Assembly: GCF_007827595.1 (NCBI RefSeq)
Contig: NZ_VISR01000017.1
Location: 124,001 to 188,000, forward strand
Reading direction: 5' to 3'
Origin: Streptomyces sp. BK340
GTDB taxonomy: Bacteria; Actinomycetota; Actinomycetes; Streptomycetales; Streptomycetaceae
Length of the DNA: 64,000 nucleotides
Every line of letters starts with the position of its first letter. The stretch's first letter is position 1. The notes beneath the pieces were generated by a model. That model worked only from the letters and a program-made list of their open reading frames with translations, had not been told where the DNA came from and did no database searches. Positions 10,210-17,930 of the stretch are shown piece by piece. Position numbers and translations under genes: made by a program.

Positions 10210-10342
10210 TCACGCGTTCGAAATGCTGGCGTGACAGTAAGGACGGCGCGGCGAGGGTGTCAATGGGTCGAACGGGTAACGGTTTCGGCAAGACTTTCGA
10301 GAACCTTTTCGGTCCCGCACAAAACCTTCACAGCGGCGCCTA

Positions 10343-10370
10343 GGAACGTGACCGATAGGGAATCTAGTCT
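10343..10370 (+). promoter_or_regulatory. Possible promoter giving a leaderless transcript
   Basis: GGAACG (10343-10348) and TAGTCT (10365-10370), spaced 16 bases, with the ATG of the next gene nine bases further on and no ribosome binding site. This fits a transcript that begins at or near the start codon. Weak without transcript data. Confidence 0.35.
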
Positions 10371-10379
10371 TCCGGCGTC

Positions 10380-11375
10380 ATGGACTTCTGCCACCCGTGC
10401 CAACGGCACCTCAACGGCGCCCTGGCCTGCCCTGGGTGCGGCGCGCCGGCGCCCTCCCTCGCCGCACACGGACACGCGGGCGCGACGGCGGGTCCGTACC
10501 GTCAGGAAACCTTCACGAGTGCAGCGGCCCAGCAGTACCCCGCGCAGGCCGCCTACTACCCCCATGAGTCCCCGCGCGTGCCCACGCAGTTCGGTGCGAC
10601 GGAGGCGGCGGACGCCTACGCGAGCACCGACGAGTACGCGTACGACGGCTCGGACGGCCGCACCGGCCCGGACGAGCACACCGGCCGGGACGCCCCCGAA
10701 GACGTTCATGACGAGGCGCACGGCGGCGACGACGACGCCGACGACGCCTCCGGCAGCTCCGGTGAAGCCGGGGGCCGCGCAGCCCGGCGCCAGTCGCGCG
10801 GCCGGGGCCGTGGTGGACCCACGGGCGGCGACGCGGACAGCGGCCCCGGCGCCGTCGACGCCAGCCGTCGCGATCGCAAGGCCGCCGCGCACCGGCGCCG
10901 CCGCCGTCGTACCGTCCTCATCGCCGCCGGCCTCGTGCTGGCGGCCGGCGGCCTCAGCGTCGCCGAACTCGGCACGGACGCCCCCTTCTCCCCGTTCTCC
11001 AGCGACGAGCCGGCCGCGTCGGCGGACACGTCCGCGGACGGCGGCACCTCCTCCGCGTCCCCGGACCGCACGGCGAACCCCCTCGAGGGCACCTCGGGCG
11101 CCGCGGGGAAGGCGGGCGCCTCCGCATCCCCGGACGCCTCGGCCTCGGCCTCCGCCTCCAAGTCCCCCAAGGACAAGGCGTCCGATTCCCCGTCCGCCAC
11201 GGACCAGGCGGAACAGTCTTCGGCGTCTGGCGCGGGCAAGCCTTCCACGGCGCCGACCGCCACGGCCACCTCCCGTCCGGCGTCCACCCCCACGACCGCC
11301 CCGACGACCGCGGTCCCGACCCCGGCGCCCTCGCCGACGAAGACGTGCAACCGCTTCCTGTGGTGGTGCACGTAG
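10380..11375 (+). CDS. Zinc-ribbon, single-pass membrane protein with Ser/Thr/Pro-rich tail
   Basis: 331 residues of unknown function; it resembles what I recall as the Streptomyces SCO2400 family. Residues 4-20 form a zinc-ribbon-like motif CHPC...CPGC. A long acidic, low-complexity stretch follows (about 80-130), then a very basic segment (residues 162-177) and one membrane helix (about 178-194). The outer part is a Ser/Ala/Thr/Pro-rich stalk ending in CNRFLWWCT, where Cys323 and Cys330 could form a disulphide loop. Topology by the positive-inside rule puts the zinc ribbon in the cytoplasm and the Cys-loop tip outside. The ATG at 10380 has no Shine-Dalgarno; a -10-like box lies nine bases upstream. 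It is divergent from the dehydratase gene. Confidence 0.85.
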   Translation: MDFCHPCQRHLNGALACPGCGAPAPSLAAHGHAGATAGPYRQETFTSAAAQQYPAQAAYYPHESPRVPTQFGATEAADAYASTDEYAYDGSDGRTGPDEHTGRDAPEDVHDEAHGGDDDADDASGSSGEAGGRAARRQSRGRGRGGPTGGDADSGPGAVDASRRDRKAAAHRRRRRRTVLIAAGLVLAAGGLSVAELGTDAPFSPFSSDEPAASADTSADGGTSSASPDRTANPLEGTSGAAGKAGASASPDASASASASKSPKDKASDSPSATDQAEQSSASGAGKPSTAPTATATSRPASTPTTAPTTAVPTPAPSPTKTCNRFLWWCT

Positions 11376-11641
11376 ACGGCCGCTTCCGGCGCGCGCCGCA
11401 CGGCTTGACCCTCCCCTGATTCCTCCTGCGATCCCTCCCCCTGCTCCCTCACCGGAACACCCCCTGTCACGCACTGCCCCGTGCCATCGGCCATCCGGGG
11501 TATCGATGACACCAACACGCCTCCGAGGCGGTTGAGTCGGACAGGTATGTCTCGCCGTACACGATCTAGGGAACGCGCGACGGCGGAACGGGCGTCGTAC
11601 ACAGGGGGAGCAGCGAGCAGCGGCTCAGTGGAGGAGAGCGG

Positions 11642-12799
11642 ATGACGCAGGGGACCACCGTGCACGGCACGGTCGCCGAGGGATTCGAAGCGGTGCGCGC
11701 GGAGTTCGCCGCCTTCGTCGCCGGGGAACGGGACGACTACGAGGGCCAGTTGTGCGCCTACGTCCACGGCCGGCGGGTCGTCGACCTGTGGGCGGGCGAG
11801 GGCGCCGACGGGGACTCGCTGTACGGCGTGTTCTCGTCCACCAAGGGTGCCGCCCATCTCGTCGTGGCCCTGCTCGTGCAGGAGGGCACGCTGGAGCTTG
11901 ACCGCAAAGTCACCTACTACTGGCCGGAGTTCGGTGCCGAGGGCAAGGGCGCGCTGACCCTGCGCGACGTGCTCGCGCACCGCGCGGGCCTGGTCGGCAC
12001 CGACACCGGCTTCAGCGCGGCCGAGCTGGCCGACGACCGTGCGCTGGCCGAACGTCTCGCCGACCAGCGGCCGTTCTGGCGGCCGGGCACGGCCTTCGGT
12101 TACCACGCGCTGGTCATCGGCGCGCTGACCGGCGAGATCGTCCGGCGCGCGACGGGCCGCACGATCCAGGAGCTGTACGAGGAGCGGGTGCGCGCCCCCT
12201 ACGCCCTGGACTTCCACCTGGGCCTGCCGGTCTCCCGCGAGTCCCGTTTCCGCACGGTCCAGCCGATGCTGCCGACCCCCGAGCAGCAGGCGGTGCTCGA
12301 CGGGCTGTCCTCCGGACCGCACAGCCTCTCCGCGATCGCCTTCAACCGGCACACGTCCGAGCCGACCGACCTGGTCGCCCTGCCGAACGAGCGCGGCGTC
12401 CGCGCCAAGGGCCCGGCCTCGGTGGGCGGTGTCGCCTCGGCGCGCGGCCTGGCCGGGATGTACGCGGCGATGATCAGCGAGGTCGACGGCAAGGCGCCGC
12501 TGCTGAAGGAGGACACGGTCGCGGAGTTCGGCCAGCTGCACTCCGTCGGGTACGACCTGGTGGCCCGCACCCACAAGTCGTACGGGCTCGGCTTCCAGGC
12601 CACGGCCGACACCTGGTACCCGTTCCTGGGCGCCGGCGCGATCGGCCACAGCGGAGCAGCAGGCTCACAGGCCTTCGCGGACCCCCGCAGCGGCCTGGCA
12701 TACGGCTACACACGCAGACGGTTCGCATTTCCAGGAGGCGCGGCGCCGGAGAACGAAAAGTTGGTGGCGGCACTACACCGGGCGGCGCTGACTCCCTGA
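11642..12799 (+). CDS. Beta-lactamase-fold serine hydrolase (EstB-like esterase)
   Basis: Class C beta-lactamase/DD-peptidase-fold hydrolase, 385 residues without a signal peptide, so probably a cytoplasmic esterase. The SxxK nucleophile motif is SSTKGAA (about residue 62). A YHAL motif gives the Tyr of YxN-type sites (changed to YHA), and GHSGAAG stands for the third motif near residue 340. Start ATG 11642 has GGAGGAG upstream. It stands alone; the next gene converges. Confidence 0.9.
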   Translation: MTQGTTVHGTVAEGFEAVRAEFAAFVAGERDDYEGQLCAYVHGRRVVDLWAGEGADGDSLYGVFSSTKGAAHLVVALLVQEGTLELDRKVTYYWPEFGAEGKGALTLRDVLAHRAGLVGTDTGFSAAELADDRALAERLADQRPFWRPGTAFGYHALVIGALTGEIVRRATGRTIQELYEERVRAPYALDFHLGLPVSRESRFRTVQPMLPTPEQQAVLDGLSSGPHSLSAIAFNRHTSEPTDLVALPNERGVRAKGPASVGGVASARGLAGMYAAMISEVDGKAPLLKEDTVAEFGQLHSVGYDLVARTHKSYGLGFQATADTWYPFLGAGAIGHSGAAGSQAFADPRSGLAYGYTRRRFAFPGGAAPENEKLVAALHRAALTP

Positions 12800-12866
12800 G
12801 GGGCGCGGGGTCGTATCGATAGGCGGCTCCGCCGCGTGGGCGCGACCAGCCACGACGCACCCGCAC
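12798..12866. repeat. Dispersed GC-rich repeat, copy C
   Basis: Begins at the stop codon of the esterase gene with GAGGGGCGCGGGGTCGTATC, then GGCGGCTCCGCCGCGTGGGC and GCGACCAGCC. Same family as copies A, B, D, E and F. Confidence 0.8.
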
Positions 12867-12919
12867 CCTGACTCTCACCGCACCCGGCAGACGCCACCCG
12901 CGCCAAAGACAGCGCAGCG

Positions 12920-12950
12920 CAGCCGCATCCCACGTCCAAGGATGCGGCTG
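12920..12950. terminator. Hairpin between convergent esterase and ohr genes
   Basis: An 11-bp perfect stem (12920-12930 with 12940-12950) and nine-base loop in the convergent gap. It probably serves both strands as a terminator; there is no clear T tract. Confidence 0.55.
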
Positions 12951-12972
12951 CCGTTGTGCGCAACGACGGTTC

Positions 12973-13401
12973 TCAGACCAGCGTCACGGTGATGTTGCCG
13001 CGAATCGCCTTCGAGTAGGGGCACACCTGGTGCGCCTTCTCGATCAGCTCCCGCGCGGCACTCTCCTCGACGTTCGGGATGTTCGCGGAGATCTCCACGA
13101 TGATCCCGAATCCGTCCTCGTTCCGCCCGATCCCCACCTTCGCGGTGACGGTCGAGCCGGAGACGTCGGCGCCCTCCTGCCGGGCGACCACGCCGAGCGC
13201 GCCCTGGAAGCAGGCGCTGTACCCGGCGGCGAACAGCTGCTCGGGGTTGGTGCCGGCGCCGTTGCCGCCCATCTCCTTGGGCGGGTTCACGACGACGTCG
13301 AGCTTGCCGTCGTCGGTGGCGACCCGGCCGTCGCGGCCGTTCTCCGCGGTGGCGACGGCGGTGTACAGGACGTCGGAACGACTGATGGGGCTGCTGGGCA
13401 T
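12973..13401 (-). CDS. ohr: Organic hydroperoxide resistance protein (OsmC/Ohr family)
   Basis: Thiol peroxidase that reduces organic hydroperoxides, cytoplasmic, 142 residues, normal length for Ohr. The two redox cysteines are present: Cys64 in GYSACFQGA and Cys127 in QVCPYSKA. The N-terminal ISRSDVLYTAVATAENGRDG segment is the classic Ohr opening. No adjacent ohrR-like MarR gene is directly coupled, although a MarR gene lies about 1.2 kb downstream on the other strand next to an oxidoreductase. Confidence 0.95.
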   Translation of the reverse strand: MPSSPISRSDVLYTAVATAENGRDGRVATDDGKLDVVVNPPKEMGGNGAGTNPEQLFAAGYSACFQGALGVVARQEGADVSGSTVTAKVGIGRNEDGFGIIVEISANIPNVEESAARELIEKAHQVCPYSKAIRGNITVTLV

Positions 13402-13509
13402 GCGGTTGTCTTCCTCCTCGGTCCGCCGTGACTCGCGCCCACGATCGACGGCAGATTTCGGAAAGAAGTTACCGCATGCCGGAAAGCTCGGGCTAGGGGT
13501 CCGGGCTTG

Positions 13510-14508
13510 TCAGAGCTTGACGATCATCTTGCCGGTGTTGTCGCCGCGCAGGACCCCGAGGAACGCCTCCAGGTTGTTCTCGATGCCCTCGACGACCGTC
13601 TCGCGGTACTTCAGCTGCCCCGAGGCCACCCAGGGGCCGACCTCGGCCACGAACTGCGGCTGCAGGTCGTAGTGGTCGCCGACCAGGAAGCCCTCGATAC
13701 GGCCGCGGGTCTGGATCAGCCGGGCGAGGTTCCTCGGGCCGGGGGCGGGCTCGGTGTTGTTGTAGACGGAGATCATGCCGCAGACCGCGATCCGGCCGCC
13801 CTCGTTGAGCGAGCCGATGGCCGCCTCCAGGTGGTCGCCGCCGACGTTGTCGAAGTAGACGTCGATGCCGTCGGGGGCGGCCTCGCGCAGCTGCTCGGCC
13901 ACCGGGCCGTTCTTGTAGTTGAAGGCGGCGTCGAAGCCGTACTCCTCCACCAGCAGCTTGACCTTCTCGTCGGAACCGGCCGAGCCGATGACCCGCGAGG
14001 CGCCCTTGAGCTTGGCGATCTGCCCGACCTGGCTGCCCACGGCACCCGCGGCGCCGGACACGAACACGACGTCGCCCTCCTTGAGGGAGGCGGTGCGCAG
14101 CAGGCCGGCGTAGGCGGTCAGGCCGGTCATGCCGAGCACGCCGAGGTACGTCGACAGCGGCGCGGCCGCGGGGTCGACCTTGACGGCGTGTTTCGCGTCC
14201 AGGGCCGCGTACTCGCGCCAGCCGAAGAAGTGCAGGAGGTGGTCGCCGACCGCGACGCCCTCGGCGTTGGAGGCGACGACCTCGCCGACCGCGCCGCCCT
14301 GCATGACCTTGCCCAGCTCGAAGGGGGCGGCGTACGACTTCGCGGCACTCATCCGGCCGCGCATGTACGGGTCCACGGACAGGTACTTGTTCCGTACCAG
14401 CACCTGGCCCTCACCCGGCGTCGGGACCTCCGTCTCGACCAGGGCGAAGTCCTCGGGCTTCGGCCAGCCGACCGGGCGGCTGAGCAGGTGCCATTCGCGG
14501 TTGATCAT
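13510..14508 (-). CDS. NADP-dependent oxidoreductase (zinc-free MDR, prostaglandin-reductase/CurA type)
   Basis: 332-residue medium-chain reductase of the YfmJ/CurA group, which reduces activated double bonds of enones. Features are LVRNKYLSVDPYMRGRM at the substrate side, the nucleotide-binding loop VSGAAGAVGSQVGQIAK, and YFDNVGGDHLEAA. There are no zinc-ligand cysteines. It is divergent from a MarR gene. The 90-base gap holds two perfect palindromes, TTCAG-TAT-CTGAA and CTGAA-TAT-TTCAG, so it is probably a direct MarR target that responds to electrophiles or aromatic compounds. Confidence 0.93.
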   Translation of the reverse strand: MINREWHLLSRPVGWPKPEDFALVETEVPTPGEGQVLVRNKYLSVDPYMRGRMSAAKSYAAPFELGKVMQGGAVGEVVASNAEGVAVGDHLLHFFGWREYAALDAKHAVKVDPAAAPLSTYLGVLGMTGLTAYAGLLRTASLKEGDVVFVSGAAGAVGSQVGQIAKLKGASRVIGSAGSDEKVKLLVEEYGFDAAFNYKNGPVAEQLREAAPDGIDVYFDNVGGDHLEAAIGSLNEGGRIAVCGMISVYNNTEPAPGPRNLARLIQTRGRIEGFLVGDHYDLQPQFVAEVGPWVASGQLKYRETVVEGIENNLEAFLGVLRGDNTGKMIVKL

Positions 14509-14530
14509 GACAGTGCCTTTCGAGATTTAC

Positions 14531-14568
14531 TTCAGTATCTGAAACAATCATGCGCCTGAATATTTCAG
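14531..14568. promoter_or_regulatory. Tandem palindromic MarR operators
   Basis: TTCAGTATCTGAA at 14531-14543 and CTGAATATTTCAG at 14556-14568 each have perfect 5-bp arms around TAT. Centres are 25 bp apart, about 2.4 helical turns. They lie in the shared promoter of the oxidoreductase and marR-like genes. The second has the same arms as the first in swapped order. Confidence 0.75.
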
Positions 14569-14598
14569 AATGTCAAGCAACCGAGTATCCTGGGGACC

Positions 14599-15036
14599 AT
14601 GTCCACCCCAGAGAAGACCCGCCGCCCCGACGCCGTGACCATGGAGGTCGTCGAGCTGATCGGGGACGTCGTGGCCCGCTTCTACGCGGACTACGAGCTG
14701 GCGGCGGGCGAGCACGCGCTGACCGGTCCGCAGGCGCGCCTGCTCGGCCTGCTGTCGCTGGAGCCGCTGCCGATGCGCAAGCTGGCCCAGAAGCTGAAGT
14801 GTGAGCCGTCGAACGTGACCGGGATCGTGGACCGCCTGGAGGCGCGCGGCCTGGTGGCGCGCCGGCCCGACCCCGCCGACCGCCGGGTGAAGCTGGCCGC
14901 CCCCACCGACGAGGGCCTCCGGGTCGCCCGCGACCTGCGCGAGGGCCTGCGCTTCGCCCGCGAGCCCCTGGCCGGCCTCACCGACGAGGAACGAAGCTCC
15001 CTGAGGGACCTGCTGCGCCGCATGCTGGACGCCTAG
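14599..15036 (+). CDS. MarR-family transcriptional regulator
   Basis: 145-residue dimeric winged-helix repressor. The recognition region LAQKLKCEPSNVTGIVDRLE and the wing RRPDPADRRVKLAAPTDEG (about residues 70-105) are typical of MarR. It is divergent from the zinc-free oxidoreductase, and the gap carries two strong palindromes, so autoregulation and control of the neighbour are likely. Ligand unknown. Confidence 0.93.
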   Translation: MSTPEKTRRPDAVTMEVVELIGDVVARFYADYELAAGEHALTGPQARLLGLLSLEPLPMRKLAQKLKCEPSNVTGIVDRLEARGLVARRPDPADRRVKLAAPTDEGLRVARDLREGLRFAREPLAGLTDEERSSLRDLLRRMLDA

Positions 15037-15104
15037 GGGGTTTCGCCCGCAGGCCCGGACAAGGTCATGAACAAGCAAACGGCGTCCCCCGATAGGGTTT
15101 CCCC

Positions 15105-15896
15105 ATGCGCGATCTCGGGGTGGGTTTCGGTTATCTCCTCAAAGGCCAGCGGTGGGTGGGCCGGCACGGCAGGCAGTACGGCATCGGCCTGCTGCCCGGC
15201 CTGATCGCGCTGGTCCTGTACGCGGCGGCGCTGGTCGCGCTCGCCGTGTGGGGCGAGAGCGGCGTCGCCTGGGCGACCCCGTTCGCGGACGACTGGTCGA
15301 GCCCCTGGCAGGGTCTGTTTCGCGGCTTCCTCACGGTCGTCCTCTTCGCGCTCGGCCTGCTGCTGGCCGTCCTCACCTTCACGGCCGTCACCCTGCTGAT
15401 CGGCCAGCCCTTCTACGAGAACCTGTCGGAGAAGGTCGACGAGGACGTCTCGCCCGACGGCACCGCGCCCCGCTCCGGCCTCCCGCTCTGGCGCGAGCTG
15501 TGGATCTCGGCCCGCGACAGCCTGCGGATCCTGGTCCGGGCCATGCTGTGGGGCGTCCTCCTCTTCGGTCTCGGTTTCCTGCCCGTGGTCGGCCAGACGG
15601 TCGTCCCGGTGCTCGGCTTCTTCGTCACCGGTTTCTTCCTCACCGAGGAACTGACCGCCGTGGCCCTCCAGCGCCGCGGGGTCGAACTCCGCGCCCGCCT
15701 CACTCTGCTCCGCTCCCGCAAGAGCCTGGTCTGGGGCTTCGGCACACCCCTCGGCCTGGCCTTCCTGGTCCCGTTCGTCGCGGTGTTCCTGATGCCGGGC
15801 GCGGTCGCCGGCGCCACGCTCCTCGCCCGTGACCTGCTGGGCGAGGAGAGCGCCGAGGAGGAGGACGCCGAGGACGGCGAGCGGGTCACCTCCTGA
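15105..15896 (+). CDS. EI24-domain membrane protein (CysZ-like)
   Basis: 263 residues with an EI24/etoposide-induced fold shared with CysZ: hydrophobic segments at about residues 25-50, 75-105, 140-175 and 205-235. The stretch LLIGQPFYENLSEKVDEDV in the middle is characteristic. CysZ transports sulphate in enteric bacteria; in actinobacteria this family's role is not established. The acidic C-terminal tail (EESAEEEDAEDGE) is cytoplasmic by prediction. Its last 11 bases overlap the 3' end of the convergent downstream gene. Confidence 0.85.
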   Translation: MRDLGVGFGYLLKGQRWVGRHGRQYGIGLLPGLIALVLYAAALVALAVWGESGVAWATPFADDWSSPWQGLFRGFLTVVLFALGLLLAVLTFTAVTLLIGQPFYENLSEKVDEDVSPDGTAPRSGLPLWRELWISARDSLRILVRAMLWGVLLFGLGFLPVVGQTVVPVLGFFVTGFFLTEELTAVALQRRGVELRARLTLLRSRKSLVWGFGTPLGLAFLVPFVAVFLMPGAVAGATLLARDLLGEESAEEEDAEDGERVTS

Positions 15897-17145
15897 ACGT
15901 GGCCTGTGCCGCCACCGTCACGATCGACCGCACCTGCGCGATGATGTCCAGCCGGTTCCGGACGAACTCCGGGTCGGTCACGGTGCCCGTCGCCGGGTCG
16001 GTGTTGCCCGCCCCGAACTGCAGCACGGGCGTGTGCACATGGCCGCCCGGCAGCGTGTCGTGCAGGCCCAGCCGGTCCCGGAGCAGGGTCGCGCGGTAGG
16101 CGATCTCGTTGGAGAGGTAGTCGCCGCCGCCGCCCGCACGGGCCGTGGAGCCGGCGGTCGGGCCGTCCGGCCGTACGACGGGATCGGTGCCGCCCGCCGG
16201 GATTTCGGTCACCTCCGTGTGGTCGTACACCGGGAACCGGCCCGTGTCCGCGGCCGTGATGGCGGCGTACGGCAGGGTCGTCGTCGTCCACTGGGGCTGT
16301 GTGGCCGGATCGCTGACGGGGACGGTCCCGGTGCGGGAGGCGTTGTCGTTGTCCGGGAAGCCGCCCCGCCAGGCTCCGTTGCTGCGCTCGATGTCGAACC
16401 GCCCGACCCGGCCCTGGCTCACGGTCGTGAACAGGTCGGCCTTCGGCAGGCAGGGCCGGAGCGTCCGCTCCACCGTGCCGTCCGCGAAGTCCTGCCAGCG
16501 CACCGGGAACACGGCCGTCTCCACCCGGGCCGGACCCTCGGCCGTCTCGATCACCGTGCCGTCCAGCGCCAGCGCGCTCGCCCCGGAGGGGTTGGAGATA
16601 CGGATGTCCCGGTCGAGCGTGAAGGGGTCGAAACCGGTGAGGAGGATGCGCCTGACGTGCGGCTGCCCGGAACAGCGGATGTCGGTCTCACCGCGTGAGG
16701 TGCGCTCCAACTGCTCCAGCAGGGCGGAACGCTGGGCGTCGTCGAGGCCGAACTCCGGCTCCCAGGTGCGTACTTCCCGGGTCAGTCCGAGGCGCGCCCA
16801 GTACAGCGGCCGGTCGTCGTCCCGGCTCAGATCGCCGTCCGCAGGACCCCGCCCCTGTGCCCGCTCCACGGCCCGCCGCCACAGCGCGGACCCCTCGTGC
16901 ACGACGATGCGCCGGGCCTGCGTGTAGGAGTGCGCGCCCGCCAGGGCGTCGGCGAACTCCGGTGCCACGCCGTCGAATCCGGAGCGGCGCAGGATCTCCT
17001 GCGGTACGGCCGCCGTGAGCCGCTGCTCCTCGACGGTGGGGGAGGGGGCGGCTGCCTGGGTGGCGCAGGCCGTCGTCGCGGGGGTCGACAGCCCGGCCAG
17101 CAGGGCCATGCCGAGCACGGCGGTCCGTATACGTAACGAGGTCAC
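15886..17145 (-). CDS. Secreted pyroglutamyl-peptidase-like protein with catalytic Cys replaced by Ser
   Basis: 419 residues with a signal peptide (MTSLRIRTAVLGMALLAGLS, cleavage or lipidation near residues 26-30). The C15 pyroglutamyl peptidase fold is visible in ILLTGFDPF, in RFDIERSN (the Glu position), and in GHVHTPVLQFG (the His position). At the site of the catalytic Cys (usually GTYxCN) this protein has GDYLSNE, so the nucleophile is Ser. A helical region of about 150 residues precedes the domain. It is either an inactive homologue or a serine-based hydrolase. The last bases overlap the EI24 gene tail to tail. Confidence 0.8.
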   Translation of the reverse strand: MTSLRIRTAVLGMALLAGLSTPATTACATQAAAPSPTVEEQRLTAAVPQEILRRSGFDGVAPEFADALAGAHSYTQARRIVVHEGSALWRRAVERAQGRGPADGDLSRDDDRPLYWARLGLTREVRTWEPEFGLDDAQRSALLEQLERTSRGETDIRCSGQPHVRRILLTGFDPFTLDRDIRISNPSGASALALDGTVIETAEGPARVETAVFPVRWQDFADGTVERTLRPCLPKADLFTTVSQGRVGRFDIERSNGAWRGGFPDNDNASRTGTVPVSDPATQPQWTTTTLPYAAITAADTGRFPVYDHTEVTEIPAGGTDPVVRPDGPTAGSTARAGGGGDYLSNEIAYRATLLRDRLGLHDTLPGGHVHTPVLQFGAGNTDPATGTVTDPEFVRNRLDIIAQVRSIVTVAAQATFRR

Positions 17146-17245
17146 GGCAGTTGGAGTCCTTCCGTCGCTGCGGGACGCGTGGTGCGGCGGAAGTATCGCG
17201 TGCGGGGAGTGGTCTACGCCATGGTGCGAAAGGGAAAACGGTTCC

Positions 17246-17827
17246 TCACTCCACCGGTTCGCCCAGCAGGTGCAGGAAGTCGCGGAACGCTCCCGGCATG
17301 TCGACCGAGTCCGGGTCCAGCAGCCACTGGTACTGGAGGCCGTCCATCACCGCGATGAGCAGTGGGGCGGTGCGCTCGGGAGTGAGCCCGCTGGGCAGCC
17401 GGTCGCCGTACTCGGCGCGCAGGACCGCCGTCATGTTCTCGCGGACCTGGACGTAGCGCTCGGTGAAGTAGGAGCGCGCCGGGTGGCCCTCCGTCACGCT
17501 CTCGCCGAGCAGTGCGGAGAAGGTCTGGATGATGGCCGGGCGCATCGCGTTGTACTCGACCAGCGAGGCCAGCAGGTCGACCCGCCACCGGGTGTCCGGC
17601 ACCGCGTCCCACCGGTCCCGCTCCTGGAGCACGGCCACCAGCAGGGCGTCCTTCGTCGGGAAGTAGTGCAGCAGCCCCTGCTGGGTCAGCCCGACCCGCT
17701 CGGCCACCGCGGCCAGACTCGCCCCCCGGTAGCCGCGCTCGGCGATCACCTCCAGGGCCGCCCCCACGATCTCCGAGCGCCGCTCCTCGCTCCTGACCCT
17801 CGCGTTCATGACGTCACCGTACGACAT
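17246..17827 (-). CDS. TetR-family transcriptional regulator
   Basis: About 193 residues. The helix-turn-helix is AERVGLTQQGLLHYFPTKDA (about residues 40-60), followed by the ligand domain. I chose ATG 17827 (MSYGDV) because GAGG lies five bases upstream; ATG 17809 and TTG 17860 have weaker sites. It is divergent from the GH3 beta-glucosidase; the roughly 100-base gap contains an imperfect ACCT...AGGT repeat that may be its operator. It probably controls the glucosidase gene, by position only. Confidence 0.88.
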   Translation of the reverse strand: MSYGDVMNARVRSEERRSEIVGAALEVIAERGYRGASLAAVAERVGLTQQGLLHYFPTKDALLVAVLQERDRWDAVPDTRWRVDLLASLVEYNAMRPAIIQTFSALLGESVTEGHPARSYFTERYVQVRENMTAVLRAEYGDRLPSGLTPERTAPLLIAVMDGLQYQWLLDPDSVDMPGAFRDFLHLLGEPVE

Positions 17828-17930
17828 CCCCACCTCGTGAACATAACGGCAAGATAACAAAACCTACCGCTCTACAGGTAACGGATGCAGGATGAGAGGG
17901 ACCCAAGGCACTCAGCGAGGAGGCACCGCC

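Noticed and set aside
15034..15053. CTAGGGGGTTTCG after the MarR gene, like the MITE end
   Set aside because: Only 13 bases match and no inverted partner lies nearby; treated as chance or an old fragment.
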